From Ottelia alismoides (lineage: Eukaryota > Streptophyta > Magnoliopsida > Alismatales > Hydrocharitaceae): a stretch of DNA of 64,000 nucleotides. The position numbers were made by a program, and so were the translations under genes. The stretch lies in the NCBI GenBank assembly GCA_037367405.1, contig JAZKJV010008870.1:248001-312000 (forward strand). Reading direction: 5' to 3'. The first letter of the stretch is position 1. Every line of letters begins with the position of its first letter. The notes beneath the pieces were generated by a model, which was not told where the DNA came from, ran no database searches, and was given only the letters and a program-made list of their open reading frames with translations. Of this stretch, positions 1 through 11,800 are shown one piece after another.

Positions 1-1850
1 CACCCTACCAAAATTATATACGCGTCGATCAGGTCCTGCTCAGGCTACACGTCAGCCACCCATCACGCCTCAGGTATGTTCAGATAGCATTACTACTGAC
101 GGGTCAGATTTGGTACATGTGCAGGATTCTTCAGTACTGGAAGACACTAGACCATCCAATGCAGCAGATGATGATCTTGATATTCCGATCGCTATTCGGA
201 AGCAGAAGCGGATGTGTGCCTCTTATCCATTTGCGTCACAGGTTTCGTTTCACCGTCTCACTGGTGACTTTCAGAGATTTGCTTCAGCCTTATCTTCCGT
301 CGATATACCACGGACCTACCAGGAAGCTTTGAAGAGTGATGGCTGGAGATTAGCTATGGAAGAAGAGATGTGTGCATTGCAGTCCCGTGGCACATGGTCT
401 TTGGTTCCTGCTCCTCCTGATGCATCTATTGTGAGCTGTAAGTGGGTCTTCACAGTTAAATATCATGTAGATGGCACTTTGGATCGGTACAAAGCACGTT
501 TGGTCGCGCGTGGGTTTACACAGACCTATGGCGTAGACTACATGGATACTTTCTCTCCAGTGGCTAGACATTCTACCCTTCGCATTCTTTTATCTGTGGC
601 CGTGGTTCGTGAATGGAGTATATCTCAACTGGATGTCAAGAATGCATTTCTGTATGGGGATCTACAGGAGGAAGTCTACATGCAGCAGCATGCAGCAGCC
701 ACCTGGGTTTACTGCTGAGAGGGAGAAGCATATGGTATGTAGACTTCATAAGGCAATATATGGCCTCAAACAGAGTCCAAGAGCATGGTTCCAGAAGCTT
801 TCCAACCTTATTGAGCAACAGGGATTCAAGAGGTCAAATGCAGACCACTCGTTGTTTGTCCAGAAGTCATCGGTAGGTACGGTTGTTATCATGGTCTATG
901 TTGATGATATCCTTGTTATAGGAGATGATATTCAGGGCATAGAAAGGGCGAAGGCATTCCTAGGCCGTCAGTTTGTTACAAAGGATCTTGAAACCCTAAG
1001 ATATTTTCTGGGGTTGGAATTTGCAAGGAATGCGCAGGGCTTGGTGATGACCCAACGGAAGTACATTACAGACTTCCTGATTGGGACAGGCATGGATGGA
1101 TGCAAACCATCAAGTATTCCCATGGACCCTAGCATGAAGTTGTATGATGGTGATACTGATGAAGTGGATAAGAGGAGATATAGAGAAATGGTGGGAAAAC
1201 TCCTTTATATTACCATAACTCGTCCGGATATTGCATTTGTAGTAAGCAGGGTGAGTTAATTTGTGGAGCAGCCAAGACAAGTTCACATGGATGCTATATA
1301 CATGATACTGAGGTATCTGAAGTCTTCTCCAGGTTCAGGGTTGCTGTTCAGAAAGGGCACAGATTTATCTATCTCAGCGTGTGCAGACGCCGATTATGCA
1401 TGATGCCCTAAGGATCGAAAATCAACCTCAGGATTCGCAATTTTTGTTGGAGGCTCTCTGGTTTCTTGAAAAAGCAAGAAACAAACTGTTGTGGCAAGGT
1501 CCAGTGCCGAATCCGAATATAGGACCATGGCTCAAGCCAGCACAGAAATGATGTGGGTTCGATCCGTACTAGAAGATCTACATGTAGTTGTGCCTCTACC
1601 CATGAAGCTTCAGTGTGACAATCAGGCAGCCTTGTTCATTGCCAACAATCCAGCTTTTCATGAAAGAACCAAACATATTGAAGTTGATTGCCATTACACT
1701 AGAGACTTGATCCAGAGAGGATTGATATCTACTACGCATGTGAGCTCAGGAGATCAGACTGCAGATATATTTACCAAGCCATTGCTCAGACGACCTTTTC
1801 AGAGATGTTCATCCAAGCTGAGCATGATAGACATCTATGCTCCACCTTGA
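1..1850 (+). pseudogene. Copia-1 pol: reverse transcriptase and RNase H, broken
   Basis: The copia polymerase copies element RNA into cDNA. Frame 1 (to 718) holds the RT N-terminus: [42 protein letters not shown] tandem 10-base duplication (679-688 and 689-698) shifts the frame. The next frame (to 1259) carries the catalytic YVDD (VYVDDILVIGDD) and ends at a TAA replacing glutamine in VSQF. Further stops occur at 1401 and 1467. RNase H continues at 1491-1850 ([40 protein letters not shown]) and ends [12 protein letters not shown] just before the polypurine tract. The four lesions are the only obvious ones. Confidence 0.9.
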
Positions 1851-1857
1851 GGGGGAG

Positions 1858-2007
1858 TGTAGAGATAGTTATTATTATTATGTCATGTACCTCTTCGTTA
1901 TTTCTTTGTCTTTTATGGACTACCGTGTACTTTACCCTTAAGGTCTCTCCCTATATAAGAGAGCCTAGGGTTTCTCTGAATGAATTATCTAAGTTTTTCT
2001 CCCAACA
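1858..2007 (+). repeat. Copia-1 3' LTR (150 bp)
   Basis: Starts TGTAGAGATAG and ends CCCAACA (TG...CA). Contains a TATA-like TATATAAGAGAGCC. Short LTR related to those of Copia-7 and Copia-9. Confidence 0.85.
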
Positions 2008-4200
2008 TTGTCCATGATGTCTCTCCAGGTCGTAACAAGCTCTCTCCCAAAGCCGTCAAGTGTGTTTTTGTCGGTTACTCTCGTAACCAAGAGGGGTATC
2101 GTTGCTTTGATCTGCTAAAGCGGAAATACTTTGTGAGTACTGACGTTACTTTCTTTGAGTCTGTCATGTATTTTTCTCCTACAGGCGACAGAGTAGCCCC
2201 ATCCGACTCTGACGATGAGATCTACATGCCTCCACATTCTACGGCAGTACCACCACCTCACTCTACTCCTTCTTTACCACCACCACCACCATCACCACCG
2301 CCACCGCCATTTCCTATACCTACACCTACCTCTACACCTGCTCCTGTGGCTCCACCTAATATTGTGACTCAGTTTTTGCCACGTGTTTTTACTCGCAGGT
2401 CTCTCTCGGTTCCCCCTGTTCGTAGACATTGCCCATCATCTAACATGCGTCAAGTATGTAATAAGCACATTGTTTCTATGAATGGCAATACTGAGTTGTC
2501 TGTGCAGCAGGATTTTATACAGAATGAGCAGGTGCCCTTGGCAGATGATATGGATGTGTTAATTGTTCTGCGCAAGCAGAAACGTAGGTGTGCTACTTAT
2601 CCTCTTGCATCCCAGGTTCCTTTGAACATACTTTTAGAGGATTTCAAGAGGTTTATCTTGGTACTATCAATCGTGGAGATACCACAGACATATCAGGAGT
2701 CTCTTCAGGACAATCAATGGAGATTAGTCATGGAGGAGGAGATGGATATGTTACAGTCATGTGGTACATGGAGTCTTGTTTCTGCTCCAGTTAGCGCATC
2801 TGTGGTAGGATGCAAATAGGTGTTTACTGTGAAACACCATGCAAATGGCAGTGTGGGTCGTTATAAGGTGAGACTTCTGGCACAATAGTTCACCCAAACA
2901 TATCAGGTGGACTATCAGGATACTTTCTCTCCAGATGCCAGACATTCCACTTTATGCATTCTACTTTTTATTGTCGTGACACGAGATTGGTCACTTTACC
3001 AGCTTGATGTGAAGAATGCATTCCTCTATGGTGATCTACAGGAGGAGGTCTATACGCAACAACCACCTGGGTTTGCTATTGAGGGGGAGTATCAGAAGGC
3101 CTGCAGGCTTCACATGGCCATCTATGCCCTTAAGCAGAGCTCAAGAGCATGGTTTCAGAAACTCTCAGAATTGATAGAGCAGCAGTGGTTTGTGTGATCG
3201 ACTGCAGATCACTCTTTGTTTGTGCACAGGACCTAGAGAGGTACCATTGTCATTCTTGTTTATGTTGAGGATATTATTGTTACAGGAGATGACGAGCAGG
3301 GTATTCATAGTGCCAAGGACTTCCTTGGTCAATAGTTTGTTACCGAGGACCTTGGTAATTTATGGTACTTCTTTAGACTAGAGTTTGTCAGGAGCCAACA
3401 AGGTCTTATGATGACCCACACAAATCTTCTTTTAGAGACATGCATGGCAGATTACGGACCTGTCATTACTTCTATTGACCCAAACATGAAGCTATATGAT
3501 GATGACACTGAGGAAGTCGACAAGAGAAGGTACAGGGTGCTTGTTGGAAAGCTACTATATGTTATTGTTTCCAGGCCCGACATATCATTTACCATGAGCA
3601 AAGTGAGTCGGTTTATGGAGCAGCCAGACATGCATATATGAATGCAATCCATATGATTTTGAGGTATCTAAAGACTTCACCAGGTACGGGACTTCTGTTC
3701 AGTAGAGATACATCTCTTTCAGTTACAGCATACGCAAATGCAGATTATGTTGGGTGTCCAAAGGATAGGATCTCTACTTCTGATTTTGCGGTGTTCATAG
3801 GGAATTCCCTTCTTTCTTGGAAGAGCAAGAAGCATACCGTGGTTGCCAGATCGAATGTTGAGTCAGAATACAGGGCCATGGCACAGGTTAGCATGGAGAT
3901 GATGTTGGTCAGATCTGTTCTTACTAACCTAACTACAGAGTGCCTCTTTCCGTGCACCTCCAATGTGACAATCAAGTTATTCTTTTCATTGCCAACAACC
4001 CAGCTTTTCATGAGAGGACCAAACACATAGAGGTGGATTGTCACCACACTCGTGACATGATACAGAAGGGTCATATTGCCACTACTCACGTCAAATCTGG
4101 AGATTAGACAGCAGATGTTTTTACTAAGGCCCTACCCAGAGGACCTTATCAGAGATGTTGTTCCAAGCTGAGTCTTATCGATATCTACGCTCCAGCTTGA
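2008..4200 (+). pseudogene. Copia-2 pol: integrase C-end, RT, RNase H; heavily mutated
   Basis: Integrase tail: [20 protein letters not shown] and TDVTFFESVMYFSP, followed by a proline-rich linker (about 2240-2340). The RT N-terminus has a TAG at 2818, where relatives have the W of CKWVF, and a stop at 2887. [17 protein letters not shown] is kept at about 3003-3050. The catalytic loop reads VYVED (about 3259), so the second aspartate of YVDD is lost. RNase H continues at 3638-4030, then shifts frame and ends near 4199 (LIDIYAPA). Multiple stops and a D-to-E change at the active site make it inactive. Confidence 0.88.
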
Positions 4201-4206
4201 GGGGAG

Positions 4207-4349
4207 TGTTGAGATATTTCCTATCTTGTGTATTGTTTTATTTTTATCTATTTAATGTATCTTCTTCATGTAATTTGCCCAATAGGTTCCTCTCCTATAT
4301 AAGAGAACCCAAGGGCCCCTCACTAATTTAATTCATTTTCCCTTCTACA
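4207..4349 (+). repeat. Copia-2 3' LTR (143 bp)
   Basis: Starts TGTTGAGATATTTCC after GAGGGGAG and ends TTCTACA. Contains CCTATATAAGAGAACCC. Matches the Copia-8 LTRs in layout and length. Confidence 0.8.
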
Positions 4350-5733
4350 AAACCTAAAATCTCAAACAAGAATTTCGTTACCCGATAAGTAAGCACAGGG
4401 TCTAAGAAAAGAGTAAGTGTCCTCTCCTCTCTGTGAAAGCTCAAAGAAAACACCCCTTCCATAACTTTCAACTTCCAAGTCCCTTTGTAATTAGATTTAC
4501 AGATCCACCTACTTATATGGGATTTGTATGTACAGGGGTGTAATATAAACTCCCTACGAGTTATGTTTCACTACCATTTTTCCTAGGAAAATAATCTAAC
4601 ATCTCAAGTGTAGACCTAAGACGTTATTGAGGATAACTGGCCCTGACGATTTGTTGGGCACGGATGCAACTGAACCCATTGACCACTACCCAAAATGCTT
4701 AAGCCCAAATTGTGAAGTAGTAATCTCTTCTTTTATAACCTATTCTTACATTTTGTAAGTACTAGATGTGGGTTTATGTCTGGGGTGCTACAATCCGTCA
4801 CCATCATCAAGGACAGAGTCTAGTTAGGATTGGACCTCGTATATGTGTGTTGTTTGATTGTTTTGTTTGTGTGTTCATTCATTTAATAAGCACTTGGCTT
4901 CCTCTATTCACAACAAGGAAATCCAAGGCAGAAGGATAATTGTTGCTATTCAGCCATTGTTGCAGGAATCCTGGTTATTTCTCCATTTACATTTTTACAA
5001 TCATTTGACAACTCAATGCAATATTTTCATCCTTGTATCTGGCATGTCTGCAAGCAAACTCACTAAGTATCATGCTTAAAACTGCCCTGATCTATTCCCA
5101 ACCAAACAAGCACCAAAGAAAATCTTTTTTTTCTTCTTCAATATCAAGCTAAACTTCAATTTTAATAGAGACGGCGCTGTAAAAAACAAAAGGAAGCTCA
5201 ACTAACTAGTAAATGTTCTGGAATCTATATGTACAATAGTTCACTTTTTGCAAAAATGAAATCATTTCCAATATGAGTGTACAGTCCTCGGTATAGCCGG
5301 AAACTAAATACATACAAGTATAGGCATTTCCTAGAACGTTACACCCCCGAAGTGATGACCAACCTTAATTTTCTACCACTTAAATATTGGTTTTCTCCTT
5401 GTTGAACGGGATTGGCTGAACAATTCTGTAGCCGTACTAAAAAGATATACCTAAAGTATCCCAACATCATCTTGATTCTTGCTTTAATGAATGTTCCCTC
5501 ATTTAAGCTTTTATTATCAGCTTTGTTGCTGCACAAAACACGGTGTTCCTGTTGTCGTTTGTAACCGGTATCAACCAGATTGTTAAATATTGAATTCACC
5601 AATGATTCCCTTGGAAAAATAAGAAAAAGATTGCCACGAGATTTTCTTTTTAAAGCCAAAAATCTATCTTTCATGAAACTATCAATCTAGTACTGAAAAA
5701 TAAAATTTATGTATAAGAACAAGGGCAGATTAC
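4350..5733. other. Intron 5 of the PHL11-like gene, no gene seen
   Basis: Moderately AT-rich unique-looking DNA between Copia-2 and exon 5. An open frame at 5339-5674 (minus) has no recognisable domain and does not match the missing coiled-coil continuation. I see no RNA gene. Confidence 0.5.
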
Positions 5734-5803
5734 CTCTACTTGTTCATGCAACCTTCTCTGCACTTCCATTTGGGCCCTTAGTGCTTCTTTCACCTCAGGT
5801 CCC
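5734..5803 (-). CDS. PHL11-like: PHL11-like exon 5 (start of MYB-CC coiled coil)
   Basis: A 70-base exon with acceptor AG at 5805-5804 and donor GT at 5733-5732. It encodes [20 protein letters not shown] then QVE, the diagnostic LHEQ coiled coil used for dimerisation in MYB-CC proteins. It ends in phase 0 where relatives continue VQ(K/R)H..., so at least one more exon is needed. That exon is not visible between 1 and 5733. Confidence 0.9.
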
Positions 5804-8800
5804 CTGCACAATTATTAAGCAGACAACTTTTACAATCTGAAAAACGGTACACCACAAGAAAACTTCTAAATTAAATGATATTTCCTCTTACTCATTCACA
5901 TCGGCATGCAATCTTGTTGGCATTGAACTTCCGCAGCTTGAAGCTGCACAAAGATGAAATCCATGATCAGAGGTTGTTAGAATGCGGTGTCATAATGTGA
6001 AAAAAAAGGGCCATAATGATTTTATGATACAGTGGAAATAGAATAGAACTGATTTCAGAAAGAAGTTTTTTGTAAAGCTTAACAATTCTCATGAGAAATA
6101 AGAATCAGGTTATGATAACAAATACACGTCAGATTACATTGAACAATCATGTATCATAATAAAATGAATTCCCATCTTTCCAGAAGTTCCTCGGCAGGGT
6201 AACAGTGTCTGCACTACTCATATGAGAAGTCTACATTGCATGGTTTCTACAGGTATCTAATCGTGTAATTCTTTTCTTTTCATTTTTCTTTTGATTGCAT
6301 TATAATATGGATCTTCTTTTGGTTCTCAAAAAGGACTTCTTGGTTGTAGTGCAAATCATTATAATATTTGTCTTTTATAAGGATATTTACAGAGATTAAA
6401 TGTACATCACATTCAGAATGATGAATAATGACCATCTGCCAACATGCATCCAAATATGCGGTACCTTCCAGTATTCCTATCTCTTATAGAAAACCAAAGA
6501 GCATTCAGCAATTGCATCATAAACATTTGGTTGTATAAGTAAGATGGACCACCCAAGCACCATTTCGTTCCATGATTCAAACTATCGTGAATTATTCAAT
6601 TATTTCATCTAGACCTGGCTAAATTCCTAATATTGTAATGTGTTGGACATCTCTTCACTATACTTGGTGCGTTTCTTCCCTTTTTGTGCCCACATCAGTT
6701 TTTAACTTTCCGATAAATTTAGTAAATACAATGAAGAATCCTCGCATATAGATCCTACAAGTTTCCTTCTACCAACGTCCATAAGAGGATGAATAGATCA
6801 TTACATTAATTCCAGATATACCATGCACTTCTTAGATTTACTCAGAAATCCAAGCTGATTAACTCCAATTAGTGACTCTTCTACTTGGGGCTTTAACAAG
6901 TACACATTTCTTAAAAATCATGAATTTTGACAACAGTTTCTCTCAACGTAATCAAAAATTAAATGAAGACAAGAATAAAGTGGATATTACCAGAAGACAT
7001 AAACCTAACATATACATATGCAACTAGGTCCATCACCATTTACATTTCAATGTTGTCGCCTTTGGCTATCAGGCTTGTTGGCTAGATCTTGAACGACCAC
7101 CTTATAAATATCCAAAATTGAGGGATTCAATTAGGCTAGGCGCCTGATCTACTTGCTCATGGCCTCATCGCACGATGCCATATTGCATTTAAACATTCTA
7201 CATGCTCATCGCCGCATCACACAATGCCATATTGCATTTAAGCGTTATAAATTATGTATAAATAGTAATCTAACTTGTATAATAAGACATAACTAATATG
7301 AATAAAAATACTTATTAATAATGTAAAGCCCTAAATTCCATTAGTTGTAGTATGTCTTGCGTACAAATGTTGGACCCTGGATCCGGTTTGATGAGAGGAA
7401 TCCAAAGGAATCAGTTTCATAATTCATAGTCAATTTGAAATTGTTATAATTTTAGAACTTAAACCAATGTTATTCGGTTATTAACTGAAGCAACATCAAC
7501 TTAATTGGTTAATTCCTGAATTGACAATCGGTTGTGGCCCGAAGTAGTCATTGTGTCGCGGTTAGAGCTTTTACATAACACTATATTGTCTTAAATTAAA
7601 CACCGAACAAAAAAGTTATGAGGTTTAGAAGGTATTCGCGTTTTCACTATTTAAAGTTGATTATTATACATAACTAAGCGAATAAACTCATACAAATCAT
7701 TCAAAATTCATGAGAAGTCCGGAGGAGAAGAAACTAAGCATCTAGAGAATTCTTCATTCCTTCGCATTCCAAAGTCCGGATCGAACACTTGGAGACTCAA
7801 ATATGCGAAGCTTGAAAAGGCTATCCTCTATGTGAGGCAGGCTCTTTTAGCCTTGAGGATGATGTCTCGGGCAATTTTGGTAAGGCTTATGCATCGAAGG
7901 ACCAACGCGGTCCTGAGGTGGTGAAGCAAAAGCGAGGTGTGCATCTCGGATGCGGTATTTTTTATTTATTTTTCTTCTTCCACCTCAAAAACTTAGCCAC
8001 CTTACCATTACTTTTCCCTTTTAGTGTTTCTCAGCAAAAAGAAAGTTAGTTGTGACTCCTAGGCAAAAAACTTTGAGCAAATTCCCAATCGAACTAACAA
8101 ATGAAAATAAAAAATGGCAAAGACTTCTCCCACTATAAGTAGGGTCAGGTAATCTAATTCTTGCTCAAATACATGGGAAAATTCGACTACTTTTTATGCA
8201 TGTTGTCAACTACTAAACACAACCCCCACAAGGGGAGATTTGAACCCTGGACTTTTGTGTGGTACACACACTACACTACCACCAGATCATTTAAGTGGGT
8301 TTAATTCGAACTAACTAATGAAGATCCATTGTAAAAAAATAGAATTGAATATCAAACTCTTAGCTTCTTGTAGATATCAAATACGATATACAATATGATA
8401 ATAGAAGAGATAACTGCTGAAAATGAACTTTAAGGATTCCACTCAACCATAAAATTAATCGCAAGCAATTTTTTTAAAATTTAAGAAAAACATTGGACAT
8501 TTTCCACATGAGAGATCTAAATGTCGTATAAAATGATCACTAAATTATAATTTACAACCCATTATTCATATATAAGATTGTAGAATTATACCAAAAAATC
8601 ATTTAGTTATTTTATTGTATAGGAATTGTATTATAATATAGTTTTCTTAATATTATATCATTTTTTGGTTAAACTACAAAATTTCTTGGAAGAAAATGAA
8701 TTATGTGCCTCGACCTCCTCAAAGTTACACCTTGCTTCAATTCCACGGAAACCGCCTTGTTCAGCTTTTTATTTTTTTTCAAACCTTGGTCGTGTGCTAC

Positions 8801-11800
8801 ATGACAGATGCGCAACCAAGATTCAACAAAAAATGGTAAAAATTGGACAGATTCTTGAAAATTTCAGATTTTAGATTTCAAGTTCTGGAGTCATTCTTAA
8901 TCTACTAAGATTTTAAATCGTCAGAAGTTCGTTCTAGTCCGATTTCAAGCAAGGTTCAAGGGGAGTTAGTGCGTATGGGAAGAGTAGATTTTTAAGTAAA
9001 TAAATCCCTCGATTACCTCCTTACTTTGGGGTTTTGAGTGAAATCGAATTGATTTTCAAATGTATGTTTTCGTTACAAAGGCATTCATGTGCTTGATTGT
9101 CGGAACTTTTTTTCAAACAATTCTCGTGTAAACAAAATATTTTTTAAAAATATGAATGGTGGATTTATATGTCTACGTGATTTCTTTGTACGATGTGGGT
9201 TTTGTAGAGGTTGAATTTAATTGGAGTAAGAAATGAATACAATTTCATTTTTTGGATATTTTTAGAAATTTTCTTTTAATTATATGTACCCACTTAAATA
9301 GTTTGTAGTAGTGTAGTGTGTCTACCACCCAAAAGATCAAGGTTCAAATCCCCCTATTGGGGGAGGATGCATTAGGTAGTCGACAGTCAACGTAAAAAAC
9401 AGTCGAATCTTTCAACATGGATTTGAGCAAGAATCCATGTAGCCGGCCCAACTTAAAGTGGGAGATGGCTTCTCCATTTTTTTTGGAAAGTTAGTTTTTC
9501 TTTAAAAAACAACCTCGCATCCGAAAATACCAGTTCATTTGTTTATATAACATATACTCCAAAAAGTGTATTGATGTACATGATTAACTATCGATGTACC
9601 TGAAAATGCACCGATGCTCCAGACATAAATATCTATATACAATTATGTACCAGTGCACTTATAAAATGCATATCGTTGCATAGAAGTATATATGTTGATA
9701 AACTTTTATGGAGAGAAAATAATGAGTTGCTTATTCATGAAGCCTATGGTTCTCTTATATAAAGGAGAAACATGTTGGGCAAATTACATAACGTAGAAAG
9801 AAAGAAAATAGAATACATAAAAAAGACAAACGATAACTAATATCTCAATACACCCCCTCAAGCTGGAACGTAGATATCAATCATGCTCAGTTTGGCCCAA
9901 CACCTCTGGAATGGCCATCTGGCTAAGGCCTTGACGAACACATCCGATATATGTTCTCCTAGCCGACATGTGAGGTGGAGATGAAATCCTTTTGAATCAT
10001 GTCTGGAGTGTAGTGACAGTCTACCTCGATATGTATGGTCCTCTCATGTAAGACAGGGTTGTTGGCAATGAAAAGAGCAGCATGGTTGCCGCATTGGAGG
10101 CGCATGGGAAAGAGCACCTCAATAGCTAGGTTAGAAAAAATGGATTTAACACACATCATCTATGTACTCATGCGTGCCATGGCTCTGTACTCTGATTCTT
10201 CACTAGATATGGCGACCACAGTTTGCTTCTTGCTCTTCCATGACACCAAGGAACTCTCTATGAACGCTACAAAGACATAGGTACACTTTCTATCCTTGGG
10301 ACATCGTGCATAATCTACATCTGCGCAAGCTGTAACGGCAAGGGATGTGCATCTGCTAAATAAAAGATCAGTGTCAGGTGAGGCCTTCAAATACCCCATA
10401 ATCATATGGATTGCATCCATATGTTCCTGTCTAGGCTGCTCCACGAACAGACTCACTTTGTTCACTGCAAAGGATATACCGAGCACGGTAATTGTCACAC
10501 ATAGTAACTTCCCAACGAGCTATATGTATCTCTTCTTGTCTACCTCTTATGTATCATAATCATATAACTTCATATTTGAGTTCATGGAAGTAGTAGCAGA
10601 CCTGCAATCTACCATGCTCGTCTCAAAGAGAAGATATGTAATGTACTTCCTCTGGGTCATCACAAGACCTCGTTGGTTCCTGGCGAACTCCGGTCCAAGG
10701 AAGTAATGTAGATTGCCAAGGTCATTGGCAGCTTGGCTACAAATAGTTGACCAAGGAATTCCTTAGTTGCATGGATGCCCTATGCATTATTCCATGTAAC
10801 AATAATATCATCAACATAAACAAGTATGGCAATTATACTTCTCTGAGACCATTGAACAACTAGTGAATGATATGCAGTCTAGCAAATCCGAGAACTTTTT
10901 AAACGATGCTCTTGGACTCTGCTTAAAGTCATAGATAGCCTTGTGAAATCTGCAAACCTTCTAACATTCCCCCTCAACAGCGAACCCATGTGGTTGTTAC
11001 GTGTAGACTTCCTTTTGTAAGTCACTATAGAGAAAAGCATTTTCAGCAAGCTGATATAGTGACAGTCATGTGTCACTGCAACAAAAAGAAGGATCTGCAG
11101 TATAGAATGCCGAGTCACTGGAGAGAATGCATCATGATAGTCCATCCCATAAGTATGGGTGAACCCACGCGCCACAAGCATTGCCTTGTAGTGATCCATG
11201 ATGCCATCTACTCGGTTCTTCATTGTGAACACCTACTTGCATCCCATAACAAATGCTCATGTAGGAGTTGTAACAATACCCCATGTCCCATGTGATTGTA
11301 ATGCGACCATCTCCTCCTTCATGGCAAGATGCCAATGAACTATCATGTATCGCCTCCTGATACGTCCTTGGTATCTTTATGGCTGAAAGTCCCACGACAA
11401 ACCTCCTGAAATCCATTGAGAATTGTCTTAAGGAAACACGGGTTGCAAGAGGATGGGTAGCACAAGTATGTCTCCGCTTCTGCAAAGCAATAGGCACATC
11501 AAGATCACGTGCCTCCTCCTCAACATGTAAACCACTTTCTTGCGAGGGCACCTGCTTATCCTGTAAAGAAGCATGTTGCATGGACAAATCAACAATGCCA
11601 TCAGTAGAAATAATGTCACGGTACATACTTGGGACATGATAGATGACGGGGAAGGCCCATGAACAGGGGGAACCTGTGAGGCCTACGAACATAAATATGT
11701 GGCAATAGTGGGGCCGAAGTACTGGGTGGTGGTGTAGGGGTAGCTGCATGAGCAAGTGGTAGTAGTGGAGGTGGTGTAGGTACTGGAGGTGGTGGTGTCA

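Larger units (their letters stand above)
1..2007 (+). mobile_element. Copia-1: 3' part of a Ty1/copia LTR retrotransposon
   Basis: Reverse transcriptase and RNase H remnants followed by a polypurine tract (TTGAGGGGGAG, ending at 1857) and a 3' LTR. The 5' part is left of the window. Right after the LTR the sequence switches in mid-gene to the integrase of Copia-2, so Copia-1 sits inside Copia-2. TTGTC at 2008-2012 should be one copy of the target-site duplication; its partner is outside. Decay is light: one frameshift and three nonsense codons in the visible pol. Confidence 0.9.
2008..4349 (+). mobile_element. Copia-2: interrupted Ty1/copia element, 3' part
   Basis: Resumes after the Copia-1 LTR with integrase C-terminal coding and runs through RT, RNase H, polypurine tract and 3' LTR. 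Close in sequence to Copia-8 (same integrase, RT and LTR type), so both belong to one family. The 5' half lies beyond base 1. Confidence 0.88.

Noticed and set aside
5339..5674. 111-codon minus frame next to exon 5, tested as continuation of the MYB-CC protein
   Set aside because: Does not resemble the rest of the coiled coil (relatives continue VQ..LQ/IR.EA..KY) and lacks a fitting acceptor.
7150..7255. CRISPR-like array
   Set aside because: Only two direct repeats without spacers, in a plant nuclear context.
8221..8270. Possible tRNA gene (GGTTCAAATC B-box)
   Set aside because: No cloverleaf could be drawn; better explained as a SINE-like repeat because it recurs at 9340.
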